Positions 1-10,064 of a stretch of DNA of 64,000 nucleotides are shown here, in pieces (positions within the stretch are counted from its first letter, which is position 1; the number at the start of each line of letters is the position of its first letter). The notes beneath the pieces were generated by a model that did not search any database, had not been told where the DNA came from, and saw nothing but the letters and a program-made list of their open reading frames with translations. The position numbers and the translations under genes are program-made. This DNA is from Helianthus annuus (lineage: Eukaryota > Streptophyta > Magnoliopsida > Asterales > Asteraceae), in the NCBI RefSeq assembly GCF_002127325.2, contig NC_035443.2, positions 118,112,646 to 118,176,645 on the forward strand, in the 5' to 3' direction.

Positions 1-600
1 TACATAAGGCCATTGAATCGAGGTAATTTTGTTGCATGAATCTTGCACCACCAGTAAATGAAGAAGGAAGTATAACAGGCTTTCCATTATCGGTTAAAAC
101 TTCCTTACCTTTAGATTTATGCTTTTGAAGATTCTCAAATGTTTTAGAGCGAAGGTTTGCTTGTTGCCTCCGGATGTACTTTAGTCTTTCGCTCTCAATC
201 ATTGTGTACGTATCAACTAAAAACTGTTGTAACAACCTTCTCCCGTTTAAAATTAAGGAAAATCCATAAGTTCTATCTTGTATCCTATATGAAAAAAATT
301 CTCTCATTGTGCACTTTGGTTTTATTTTCTTTTGTGTGAACATAAAATCTCTATGAGGAATATCAACTCTATAACCATCATCACCATATGGGAAAAGTAA
401 CGGATATTGCAGAGGAAGATACGATGGGTGTAATTCGCTAATACGCTGGAGCATTCCCGACTGAGTCTCGACAACAATATCATGATGGTCTATAGCTTTA
501 TCTATGTCTCCGACAACCAAAGCAGCAACTTCAGATGTGGTGGGTAAGTTATATGTCCTGCCATCTTTTTCTCTTCTATAAATAAGTCGCAGACTAAGGT
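1..600 (-). pseudogene. Inverted duplicate of Helitron Rep coding region (fragment)
   Basis: Read on the minus strand this stretch encodes the same protein segments as 1570-2141: a region matching 'DIVVETQSG', 'LHPSY' and 'YPLLFPYDDN', then the 'TMIESERLKYIRRQQ' block of the Helitron Rep N-terminal domain. Frames are broken, and the copy lacks the HUH motif and the helicase. It is the left arm of the palindrome, not an independent gene, and has no visible function of its own. Confidence 0.75.
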
Positions 601-1003
601 TGGCCTCTGGAGATTGGTTAAATGGTCTCTGACCATCCTATATGTCTTAACCAACATATATTTGTGAATCTAATAAAACCCTCAAATACTCTATCATTTC
701 GACATCAAGTTCTTTATCAGTAGGCGATGAAGGTTTGGTTCTTTTACTGTTAAAAGAAAAAAAACAACAAAACAATAATATAACATAACTATAATAATAT
801 CTCGTTTTATAAAAACATATAGAATATGTTGAGAAAAAGTAACATTTCAGTTTACCTACAACCACTGATGAGTTTAGAATGAATAAACCAAACTACTGTT
901 TGGTACTAAGTCAAACAGCTGATGGAAACCTTGTAAGCACTGCTAGTGATTAAAACATTGATGGTACTTAACAACTGATAGTGAACTACTGATGGTTAAC
1001 TAC

Positions 1004-1205
1004 TGCTGTTGTAGTAAGCAGTGGATAGAAAATCAGTGATTAAGGATTAAGTGTTAAGGAAGAGCAGTGGTTAACAACTGCTGATACCAGCCCAAAACTT
1101 ATAGAATATGTTGAGAAAAAGTAACATTTCAGTTTACCTACAACCACTGATGAATTTAGAATGAATAAAGCAAACTACTGTTAAGTCAAACAGCTGATGG
1201 ATAGA
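1004..1205. repeat. Palindrome spacer with partial direct repeat and CAGTGRTT motifs
   Basis: The spacer between the palindrome arms is non-coding. It contains a second direct copy of the segment starting 'tatagaatatgttgag' and repeated short words of the type CAGTGGTTA and ACTGCTGA. The same vocabulary recurs in the Sirevirus-like LTR at 29313-30049, so part of this region may derive from such an element. Confidence 0.5.
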
Positions 1206-1461
1206 GAAGCAGTTGTTAACCACAGTAGTTCACTATCAGTTGTTAAGTACCATCAGTGTTTTAATCACTAGCAGTGCTTACAAGGTTTCCATCAGCTGTT
1301 TGACTTAACAGTAGTTTGCTTTACTCATTCTAAATTCATCAGTGGTTGTAGGTAAACTGAAATGTTACTTTTTCTCAACATATTCTATATGTTTTTATAA
1401 AACGAGATACTATTATAGTTATGTTATGTTAATGTTTTGTTGTTTTTTTTTCTTTTAACAG

Positions 1462-3640
1462 CAAAAGAACCGAACCTTCATCGCCTACTGATAAAGAACT
1501 TGATGTTGAAATGATAGAGTATTTGAGGGCTTTATTAGATTCACAAAATATGTTGATTAAGACATATAGGATGGTCAGAGACCTGAGGCCAACCTTAGTC
1601 TGAGACTTATTTATAGAAGAGAAAAAGATGACAGAACATATAACTTACCCACCACATCTGAAGTTGCTGCTTTGGTTGTCGGAGACATAGATAAAGCTAT
1701 AGACCATCGTGATATTGTTGTCGAGACTCAGTCGGGAATGCTTCAGCGTATTAGTGAATTACACCCATCGTATCTTGCTCTGCAATATCCGTTACTTTTC
1801 CCATATGATGATAACGGTTATAGAGTTGATATTCCTCATAAAGATTTTTTTTGATATAGGATCCAAGATAGAACTTATGGATTTTCCTTAATTTTAAATG
1901 GGCGAAGGTTGTTACAACAGTTTTTGGTTGATGCGTACACAATGATTGAGAGCGAAAGACTAAAGTACATCCGGAGGCAACAAGCGAACCTTCACTCTGA
2001 AACATTTGAGAATCTTGAAAAGCATAAATCTAAAGTTAAGGAAGTTTTAACAGATACTGGAAAGCCTGTTATACTTCCTTCTCCATTTACTGGTGGTGCA
2101 AGATTCATGCACAAAATTACCTCGATGCAATGGCCTTATGTAAGTGGTATGGGTACCCTGATATTTCTTCATAACTATAACGTGTAATCTTAAGTGGCCA
2201 GAAGTAAAAAGATTTCTAAAAGATTCAACCATTAAAGCCGAAGACATGCCTGACATATTGTGTCGATTGTTTAAAATGAAGCTTGATTCCATACTCAAAG
2301 ATTTGATGGATTCTAAATATTTTGGTGAGATTAACGCTGGTATGTTATTTCATTTTCACATCTTATCCTCTGATATATATTTTGTAATCAAGGTTATCAA
2401 CTAGTAAATCTATTTATTTTTCCTTTTTATTTAGTTGTTTATACTGTAGAAATTCAAAAGCGTGGTCTTTCTCATGCACATATATGCTTATTCATGAAGG
2501 TCGGTTACAAACTTCCCACCATAGATCACATAGATCCATTTATTTCTGCCGAGATTCCCGATAAAAAAGAAGATCCTGAACTTTATTCTTTTAAATGTGG
2601 GAATGCTAATTTGAATTGTCCTTGCATGGTTGATAAAAGATGTTCAAAAAACTTTCCGAAGAAATTCACACCACATACAACTACTGATTCAAGTGGTTTC
2701 CCTGTATACAGAAGAAGAGATTCAGGTCATACAGTTATAAAATCTGGTGTTAGATTAGACAACAGAAGTGTTGTTCCTTATAACAAAAGGCTTTTGAAAA
2801 GATATCAAGCACACATTAATGTTGAATGGTGTAATCAAGCCGGTTCAGTGAAATATATGTTCAAGTACATTAACAAAGGCCCTAATTGGCTACTGCGGTT
2901 GTTTCTAGTGATACAAATCCAACCAATAAGGAAAAGCCAAAAGACGAGATCAAGGAGTATACTGATTGTAGATATATTTCAGCATGTGAGGCATCGTGGA
3001 GAATATTCTCTAATGAGGTTCATTGTAGATATCCTGTTGTTATGAGGCTTCCCTTCCATTTGTCGGGCCAACAGAATGTTGTGTATGGTGCGGATGACGA
3101 TATTGATAATGTTTTAAGCAAGCCTTCTGTTGCTTCTTCAATATTTGTGCAATGGATGAAGTTGAACGAGACAAATGAAGATGCTAGAAAGCTGACTTAT
3201 GTCGATTTTCCTTCCAAATTTGTTTGGATACTTAAAGATAGATGTTGGCAGGTACGTAAGATGTACCAGTGTGTTGGCCGGATACATTCTGTATCTCCTA
3301 CATTGGGCGAACCTTATTTTTTGAGGATACTACTCAATAAAGTTAAAGGGCCTAGATCATTCGAGGAGATACGTACAGTTAACGGCCAATTATTCCCGAC
3401 TTTTAAAGATGCTTGCTATGCGAGGGGACTCTTAGATGATGACAATGAATACGTTGAGGCCATTAAAGAAGCAAGTTTTGAAGGACATGCTGGGTATCTC
3501 CGAGTGTTATTTGCTACACTGCTTTTGTTAAGTACTCTTTCACGGTCAGAATTTGTTTTGGAAAACACGTGGAAATACTTAGCTGATGATATTGTTTATA
3601 GACGTAAAAACGAAAAAAATATTTCAGGTTCTGATCTATC
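1462..3640 (+). pseudogene. Helitron Rep (HUH nuclease) region, decayed
   Basis: This is the N-terminal half of a plant Helitron RepHel protein, the rolling-circle replication initiator that nicks and joins transposon DNA. Recognisable blocks in order: 'ELDVEMIEYLRALLDSQN' (about 1500), 'LHPSYLALQYPLLFPY' (about 1767), 'DAYTMIESERLKYIRRQQ' (about 1930), 'PSPFTGGARFM' (about 2076), the HUH-type motif 'EIQKRGLSHAHICLFM' (2450-2497), and 'YMFKYINKGP', the conserved tract near the catalytic tyrosines (about 2855). An intron of about 95 bases with GT...AG ends sits near 2340-2433. Frames break near 1600, 1850, 2160 and 2880, so no full protein can be made. The helicase half follows at 3699. An upstream acceptor-like 'ttttaacag' near 1461 suggests a further 5' exon. 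Confidence 0.85.
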
Positions 3641-3698
3641 TTTTATATTTCACATACTACATTTCGATTTTTTAATTAATAATGTTAATTTTTTAATT

Positions 3699-5788
3699 TG
3701 TTAGGTTTAGTGCTTCCTGAATATCAGATTAAGAACCTTACTTTGTTTAAAATTGAAAACTATTTAATTTCCAATGGTTCATCATTACGAAGGTTTCTCA
3801 CTATGTCGTACCCTGGTGACAATTCCTTACGTGATGCTACTAATCGTCTGATCAATGAAGAGCTGTCACATGACGTAGATGAAGTACAAGCTGAGTTTAA
3901 CAGGTTGCATCAATCTCTTACAGATGAACAACGAGCGGTTTTTGACGAAATAATGGAAGCAGTTGTAGGCCGTAAAGGAGGCCCTTTTTTGTCTATGGTT
4001 ACGGTGGAACTGGAAAAACCTTCTTATGGAAGACTTTGGCTTCAGCTGTTCGATGTAGAAAGGGAATAGTTTTAAATGTGGCTTCAAGTGGTATTGCTTC
4101 GTTACTACTTTCCCGTGGAAGGACAACTCATTCTCGGTTCCATATCCCTATTAATGTCACAGAGGATTCAACGTGCAAAATTAACCCAAATAGTGATATT
4201 GCCAAATTATTAAAGGAAACCCAATTCATCATATGGGACGAAGCAACGACGGTACACAAACATGCCTTTGAAGCTTTAGATAGGACCATGACCGACGTAT
4301 TTTCGGAAGGTAGGAGTATTCGTTCGGATATTCCTTTTGGAGGTAAAGTTATTGTATTTGGTGGTGACTTTAGACAAATCCTACCTGTTATTCCTAATGG
4401 TACTAGACAAGAAATTGTTAGTGCATCTTTAAGCTCTTCATATATATGGTTAAAATGCAAACTGTTACGGCTGACTAAAAACATGCGTCTAACTACTGGA
4501 GCTGAAAGTTCAAATATGAAGTCTATCAGAGAATTTGCAAAATGGCTTATTGATATTGGTGAAGGAAACGTTGGAGATGATAATGATGGTGAAGCAATTA
4601 TAGAGATACCAGATGATCTACTAATCATCGATATTTGTGACCCGATACAAAGTTTAATTGATCTCGTATATGTTAGGACCGGTTTGACTCCGAAACGATT
4701 GCGTAATCGAACGTGTGACGTGCGGAATCCGTACACGAACGCGAGCTAACACACGAGACGTAATATAAACGTGATTCTATTAACGAATCTGAAAGTGTAC
4801 AGCACCTGAATCACGTACAATGAACTTTCTCTCTCTAGCTTTCTCTCTCTAGCTCTAGAAACTTCCAAGTTGTGAAAATGACAAAAGCTCCAAAAGTTCT
4901 AAACTAGAAACCCTAGAGATCTATTTATAGGCCAAGGCTTTTAATGAGGAATCTCATTAATTACAGTTATGCCACCTTGCCTTTTTTACTAGCTATCACT
5001 AAAATATAACAATGTAACTCTCGTTTTCTTCGGTTTTCTGCTACGGACTAGATTGACGGAGGCGATAGACAGATAATGCACTAACAGTATATCCTTCAAT
5101 TATCGAACAATTTAGGATTCTTGGATTTTTTTCGAAGCGAGCAATTCTAGCACCCAAAAATGAGGTAGTTCATGAAATTAACGATCGATTGTTTTCATTA
5201 TTTCCTGGTGATGCGAAAGAGTATTTGAGTTCTGATAGTATATGTCAAACTGAACAAATGCTTGATTCTTTTCAAGAAAGCTTATACTCAACAGAAAATT
5301 TGAATGCTCTTAAGATTTCTAGCTTGCCTAATCACATATTAGTTTTTAAAGTTGGTGTTCCTGTGATGCTTCTTCGAAACATTGATCAACAGAAAGGGTT
5401 ATGTAACGGTACAATGCTTCAAATTACTTTTCTTGGTAAACGAGTTATAGAAGCTGAAGTAATATCTGATGGTAACATTGGCACGAAGTTTTTATTCCAA
5501 GGATTAATATGATCCCGTCTGACAAAAAAAATACCTTTTCAATTTCAACGAAGACAATTTCCTTTATCAGTTTGTTTTGCCATGACAATTAACAAGAATC
5601 AAGGACAATCGTTATCAAAGGTTGGTCTTTATTTGAAAGATCCTGTCTTCACTCATGGTCAGTTGTACATTGCATTATCAAGGGTCAAGACCAGAGAAGG
5701 TGTTAAAATACTAATATTCGATTCTGATGGAAAACCAACAAATAAGAATTCTAATGTCGTTTACAAAGAAGTTTTTACTAGCTTGTAA
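3699..5788 (+). pseudogene. Helitron PIF1-type helicase domain, frameshifted and interrupted
   Basis: This is the C-terminal half of the Helitron RepHel protein, a PIF1-like superfamily 1 DNA helicase. Visible motifs: Walker A 'GYGGTGKT' (about 3995-4018), Walker B 'IIWDEA' (about 4228), 'FGGDFRQILPVIP' (about 4358), 'PVMLLRNID' (about 5358) and the C-terminal 'NQGQSLSKVGLYL' and 'HGQLYIALSRVK' blocks (5596-5690). Walker A lies in a different frame from the preceding residues: the run of Ts at about 3986-3991 appears one base short. The reading is then cut at 4670 by a 416-base solo LTR and resumes at 5087. A further frameshift separates 5512 from 5582. Non-functional. An intron of about 75 bases precedes it (acceptor near 3702). 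Confidence 0.88.
4671..5086 (-). mobile_element. Solo LTR of a Sirevirus-like Copia element, TSD GTATA
   Basis: A 416-base block with inverted ends TGTTAG...CTAACA interrupts the helicase frame. It is flanked by the perfect 5-bp direct repeat gtata (4666-4670 and 5087-5091). It has no PBS, ORF or second LTR, so it is a solo LTR left by LTR-LTR recombination. Read on the minus strand it begins TGTTAGTGCATTATC and ends GGTCCTAACA. This resembles the LTR at 11332-11744 (TGTTAGTGCACTATG...) and the one starting at 61706 (TGTTGGTGCACTTAC...), so all three belong to one family group, and orientation is assigned from that. Confidence 0.88.
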
Positions 5789-6060
5789 TCATTGTTTTTT
5801 CGGAGTTTTAACTTCCACCATTCTAAGTATAGTTGTATATATATTTTCTTAATTACTATTTGGTTTAAAATTTCTTTGGTTTAAACTTTATAAACTCTAT
5901 TGTGTTTTGCATGTCAGAACCATGTGTGATAAATTTATTTGTAAGTAATTTACAACGCATACAATTCTGAAGATCCCCAAGTTCACTGTCAATATGGAAG
6001 AAAATGATACATGAAGACTGTTTGGAATAGATCGATAATCGAGGTGTATATATAATAAAA
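5789..6060. other. Helitron helicase 3' flank, no gene seen
   Basis: AT-rich sequence after the helicase stop at about 5788. No ORF, tandem repeat or clear Helitron 3' terminus (hairpin followed by CTRR) was found inside this stretch; the nearest hairpin is at 6072. Confidence 0.5.
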
Positions 6061-6116
6061 CTAAGTTTTCACCCGGGATTGCTTCCCGAGCTCAAGAAAC
6101 TTACTTATGTTAAAAC
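6055..6116 (+). repeat. Terminal-type hairpin, left member of inverted pair
   Basis: CCCGGGA-ttgct-TCCCGAG at 6072-6090 forms a hairpin. Together with the following 'ctcaagaaacttacttatgttaaa' it is the inverted counterpart of about 9733-9784 (hairpin CCCGGGA-agcaa-TCCCGGG). The shared inverted arm is roughly 45 bases, about 85% alike by eye. A short GC-rich hairpin is typical near Helitron ends, but no CTRR terminus follows either copy in the expected position. Confidence 0.6.
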
Positions 6117-6299
6117 TAATTATGATTAATACATGATTAAAAGCATACAAAAAATATGACATATTAATAGCTTTGCTATAAGAAAAATTATTTTTCTTTG
6201 TTAATGTGAATACCAAATGAATTCAACTAATCATCTACTTTAGTCTTGTATCTCAATGTAAATGTAAATAACAAATTCAATAAGGGGTGTATGTGTAAA

Positions 6300-6510
6300 T
6301 ATTTTTCATCACTTGAAAATATGGGGAAACGAAAACACAACCGTCATTATACCTTTAGCATCATTACACATCAAACATCTATCATCTCTTCTTTCAAAAA
6401 TCTCTTCCTCACTATCATTTTCTAGGGTTTCAAGTTTCATATTTTCCGACTTCTACACTTCAATCACCGGAGGTTTTACCGTTTTTTCTTGAACAACTGG
6501 TATGTACATT
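6300..6510 (+). promoter_or_regulatory. Promoter/5' UTR-like region of the B3 gene relic
   Basis: A pyrimidine-rich leader 'catctcttctttcaaaaatctcttcctc' runs into 'tctagggtttcaag', a telo-box-type sequence common in plant 5' leaders. The next about 700 bases to the first B3 exon look like a long AT-rich intron. No convincing TATA box was assigned. Confidence 0.35.
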
Positions 6511-7213
6511 CAAATTGTAATGAACTTTGTAGTGTTTAACCGATCTTAATTCAAATCCTATCTTGCTACAAATACGATTTTAAACGTTTATTGCTATACA
6601 TTGAAGAAGGGTTTAGTTAGGTGTTTGAATCATTCGTTGAGAACATGTTAAAATACTCATTATTTGCGGAAATTTTAACACATACTATGTTTCTATGATT
6701 AATTTCAGTAGATACTCTGTTAAACAATCATTATTGAAAGCAGTTATGGAAGTTGTAATTAAATGTTGATCAACGATTTGTTTGTATTTTTCAACACTTT
6801 GGTGTTTTGTTGTTTGGAATTTGTTTGTGCATGTTTTTATAATCATCAAGAATTATATCTTTGTTTTCTACCTTTCTAATAACTGATTACTGATTTAGAT
6901 ATTAAAACAAGTTAATGACATTGTGTGATACTGAGTTTTTAGTTTAGTTAATATACTTTTTTCTAACAGTTATAGCGTGTAATACAAAAAGTTCATGTTC
7001 ATTTTCGAAGCCAACTTTTTAATTTCAATCTTTTAACATCTTTACTGATTAAGGTTTTATCATGTATTCTACATTTGTGAAGTTTCTTGATAACCCAGAA
7101 TCATTGAAAATCGTATGACATGTTTTTATATACATAATTTATTTTTATTGAAATATATATTTAACAGTTGTTATGGTTTATATTTTCTTACACTACATAA
7201 AAATTATATACAG

Positions 7214-9085
7214 GATGTACATTTAGCCTTTGCTAATCAAAAATGGGAGACTGTTGGGAAAAATATAAGTTGCGAATCTATCATGAGTGTGGTAAAAAAT
7301 GGGTTGTGATGGTCAGAACACAAAATTCAACGCCAGTAATAATTGATGGTTGGGACAGTGTTGTTAAAGATCTTAATCTGCCGAGGGATACTTTGTTGGT
7401 TTTCAGACCATTAGGAGATTTTGGGCTTAAACTTTCATATTTTGTGGATGGCATTTTTGATGAATCTTATTTCACGTTCAATCGTTATGCAAGATTTGGT
7501 TTTACGGTATGACTATTGATCTTAACTTCAATTCTTTTGCACCTTAAATGTGTCAACACTTATTCTCATAAGTTACATACTTCACGTATAGTATTCATTA
7601 TTTTTAATTTTATGCAGGTAATCGAAGATTGTTTCATTAAACAATTTTACGTAAACAACCCACCTAGTGGCAAATATCAAATCTGTTATAAGGGTTCTTA
7701 TTGGAATGCTGAGGCGTCTAAGTTTGATACCAACTTTGTATTTGCTAAATGATGGCCGAAAATGTGCAACAATGTTGGGATACTGGAGGATGATTTGCTT
7801 ATCTTTAGGAGAATTGATAATGTTGTTTTTGAGTTATTAGTTTATCGAAACGAGACTGAGATTTGGTTGTCGAAGAAACATGAATCTGACGATGATAGTG
7901 TACTTGAGATATCCAAGGCTGATTATTTTGAGAATGTATTCAAGGTACGTATGTATTTAGCATTAGCAGTAAAGGATTTATTAATTTTAGCATTTTATTA
8001 ATTATTCCATTAATTTTGACAAGGACATCTATCATGATGTTAAAGTTACGTCTTTAGGTGAAGGAAAAACCGTTACTCAGGTAGTTACTAAATTATTAAA
8101 ATTATTTATTTTTAATTTAACACATATAAGAATTTAATGTTTTTACAACTATTAGTAATGTTGTTTACTGATGTTATATTTATCCAATAATGTAATATTT
8201 AGAAGAAGTTACCAACCAATGCACTACCAAAGGCTGTTAACTCACGTAAACCAGTCAAGTTTGATGCTGAATGCACGCCGAAGAAACACATGTCTTCACG
8301 ATTGAACAAAACACAAGATGTAAGTTTATCATCTTAAAGATTGTTAAATTACTATGGTTATTAAAGTTACTCTATGACAACAGGTTAAGAACAAAGGTAA
8401 AGTTACTTCTGATAGAAAGGAGACGGTCAAGAATACGACTAAGGGAAATGTCGCCTTACCTATCGACACAATTGATCATACTGGATGTTCTTCATCTGCT
8501 TATAAGGTTAAGGTATCTATACTCGCCACTTAATTAGTAAATGTTATATCAAATGTTTTTTTTTTTGCGCATATATTCAACATTCCTTTAATTCACATGT
8601 ATATGTTTACTTTTTCATCAAGGGGAAGAGAGCCGACGATGTTCACAAAAAGCGTAACCGTAGAAATAAGAGTACAAAGACTGTAAAAAAAATATTCTGG
8701 ACATCTTCTCGACCCTAAGTTCTTTCACTTTGTTCACAAAGGAGACTAAAGGCTGGTATACCATTTTTTATAACAAACTAATGATTTATGTTTATTTGTC
8801 TGACTTTGATTTTTTTCCACATAATACATGTAGCGTCTTCCTGCTGAAGTTGCCAGACGGGCAGGTCTTTCTGTTGATCTTCATCCCTTGAAAGTTCAAA
8901 ATATGGTTGGAGTTGTGTATGTTTATGATGTGAAGACAGAGTTAAATGAATGCAAGCCACGTTACGCGTTGGATGGTTGGCGGAAGTTCATGACTGAGAA
9001 TAACTTGAGGTTTGGTGATATGTTGCACTTCACATACGTGTCTTCGCAGCAAAAAATCGTACAAAATGACGTTACTTCAGTTTAA
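7214..9085 (+). pseudogene. B3-domain (REM-like) DNA-binding protein gene relic
   Basis: The exons encode parts of a plant B3-superfamily DNA-binding protein, presumably nuclear. Exon 7243-7509 has 'CGKKWVVMVR', 'DGWDSVVKDLNLPRDTLLVF' and 'SYFTFNRYARFGF', one B3 domain. Its intron has donor gtatga (7510) and acceptor tgcag (7617). Exon 7618-7944 is a second B3-like unit ('GILEDDLLIFRRIDN') with an in-frame TGA at 7750-7752 where tryptophan is likely. Short lysine-rich exons follow (about 8200-8700). Exon 8834-9085 is a third B3 unit ('RLPAEVARRAGL', 'CKPRYALDGWRKFM', 'NNLRFGDMLHFTYV') ending in TAA. The start is unclear: the frame upstream of 7243 is shifted relative to a plausible B3 N-terminus. 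With a stop and a likely frameshift this is a pseudogene or captured gene. It sits between inverted hairpins at 6072 and 9766. Confidence 0.72.
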
Positions 9086-9732
9086 CAACAACCTTTAAGT
9101 ATGTTCTGATATCAGATATTATAACTTTGAATTTTTTTATGGTCATGTTGCATGGTTTTTTTTTTTTTGAACTTATTAACTTGATGTTTTGTTGATGTGT
9201 ATGGCTAACATGATAAAACAATGTTATTAGCAGTTTGTGTTTTATATATAGATGATATCATGCTTCTTTTTGCTAATAGTAACTGCAATTAGTAGAAACT
9301 TGGTTTATTAATCGCAAATGTGACATTCTTCTGCATTTATGGGTTTATGAATTCAGAATAATGGATGGATGTATTTGACTGTATTTGGCATGATGATGTT
9401 GTATTTCATGTTGTAAAAACCAGGGAATTGTCAGATAATAGATTGCTTTGCCCGATTAGATTGGGTGTTAAATTATAGTTCTTTAAGTCATTGTTTTGTT
9501 TTCTTGAATTCTATGTAATTTTGTAAAGAAGTACAAGAACAAACATTTTTACAAAATCCCAAATCACCCGATCACGTAAGTGCATTGAAGTAAAATGGAA
9601 ATGATGTTATTCATGTGGTTCTGTTGCGCTTTTGTTTGACCTCTAATATGGGTTCATGACCTCATCCGGTGATGTGAAGACATTGTTGTTGAATCCAATG
9701 AGATGCTTGATGTAATGAGGTCGTATTAATAA
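9086..9732. other. 3' flank of B3 relic, nothing recognised
   Basis: AT-rich with no ORF of note; presumably the 3' UTR and downstream part of the captured gene segment. Confidence 0.4.
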
Positions 9733-9790
9733 CAAATAATATTTAATATAACTAAGTTTCCTGAGCCCGGGAAGCAATCCCGGGTAAATA
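9733..9790 (-). repeat. Terminal-type hairpin, right member of inverted pair
   Basis: CCCGGGA-agcaa-TCCCGGG at 9766-9784 is a perfect 7-bp stem with a 5-base loop, preceded by 'aactaagtttcctgag'. It is the reverse complement of the block at 6072-6116. It is followed by 'taaatatctataag', which lacks a clean CTRR Helitron terminus, so the element type is not proven. Confidence 0.6.
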
Positions 9791-9821
9791 TCTATAAGAA
9801 ATCATGTACGAGTTAATTCGT

Positions 9822-9965
9822 TTGACTTTTGATCAACATCTGCTTGACTTTTGGTCAACATCTGTTTCCATTTTGGTCAACATCTCATTTAGTATTCAAC
9901 AGACATTTGAATAACTCAAACAGTGGTTTAAACATCTGTTTGACTTTTGGTCAACAGTTGATGGA
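9822..9965 (+). repeat. Degenerate tandem repeat with 'gacttttggtcaacatctg' unit
   Basis: Four or five imperfect copies of a unit of about 22-24 bases, 'tttgacttttggtcaacatctg', occur between 9822 and 9965, the last separated by a spacer. This is the non-coding lead-in to the Sirevirus-like ORF. Confidence 0.65.
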
Positions 9966-10064
9966 AACCCATGTTAGGTTGAATAGTGTTTTGAAGAGGA
10001 AAACAATGTGAGAAGACAGTAGATCTGGTTAAGTTAAACATCTGTTCAAGCTTAAACAGATGAG

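Larger units (their letters stand above)
1..2141. repeat. Large imperfect palindrome in Helitron 5' region
   Basis: Bases 1 to about 1003 are the reverse complement of about 1206-2141: for example, the first 80 bases pair with 2141 down to about 2062, and 837-930 pairs with about 1380-1290. The spacer (1004-1205) holds a third, direct partial copy of the 817-930 segment at about 1098-1200. The arms differ by point changes and small gaps; around 610-635 the left arm has roughly 15 bases missing from the right arm. The right arm runs into Helitron Rep coding sequence, so the left arm is an inverted duplicate of it. The left arm reaches the window edge and may continue beyond it. Confidence 0.9.

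Noticed and set aside
4128..4736. 202-codon minus-strand ORF opposite the helicase
   Set aside because: Mirror of the PIF1 helicase motifs on the plus strand; runs into the solo LTR.
9760..9805. Helitron 3' terminus (hairpin plus CTRR) at the B3 segment's right end
   Set aside because: The hairpin is present, but the following bases (taaatatctataag) give CTAT, not CTRR, so the boundary is reported only as a hairpin.
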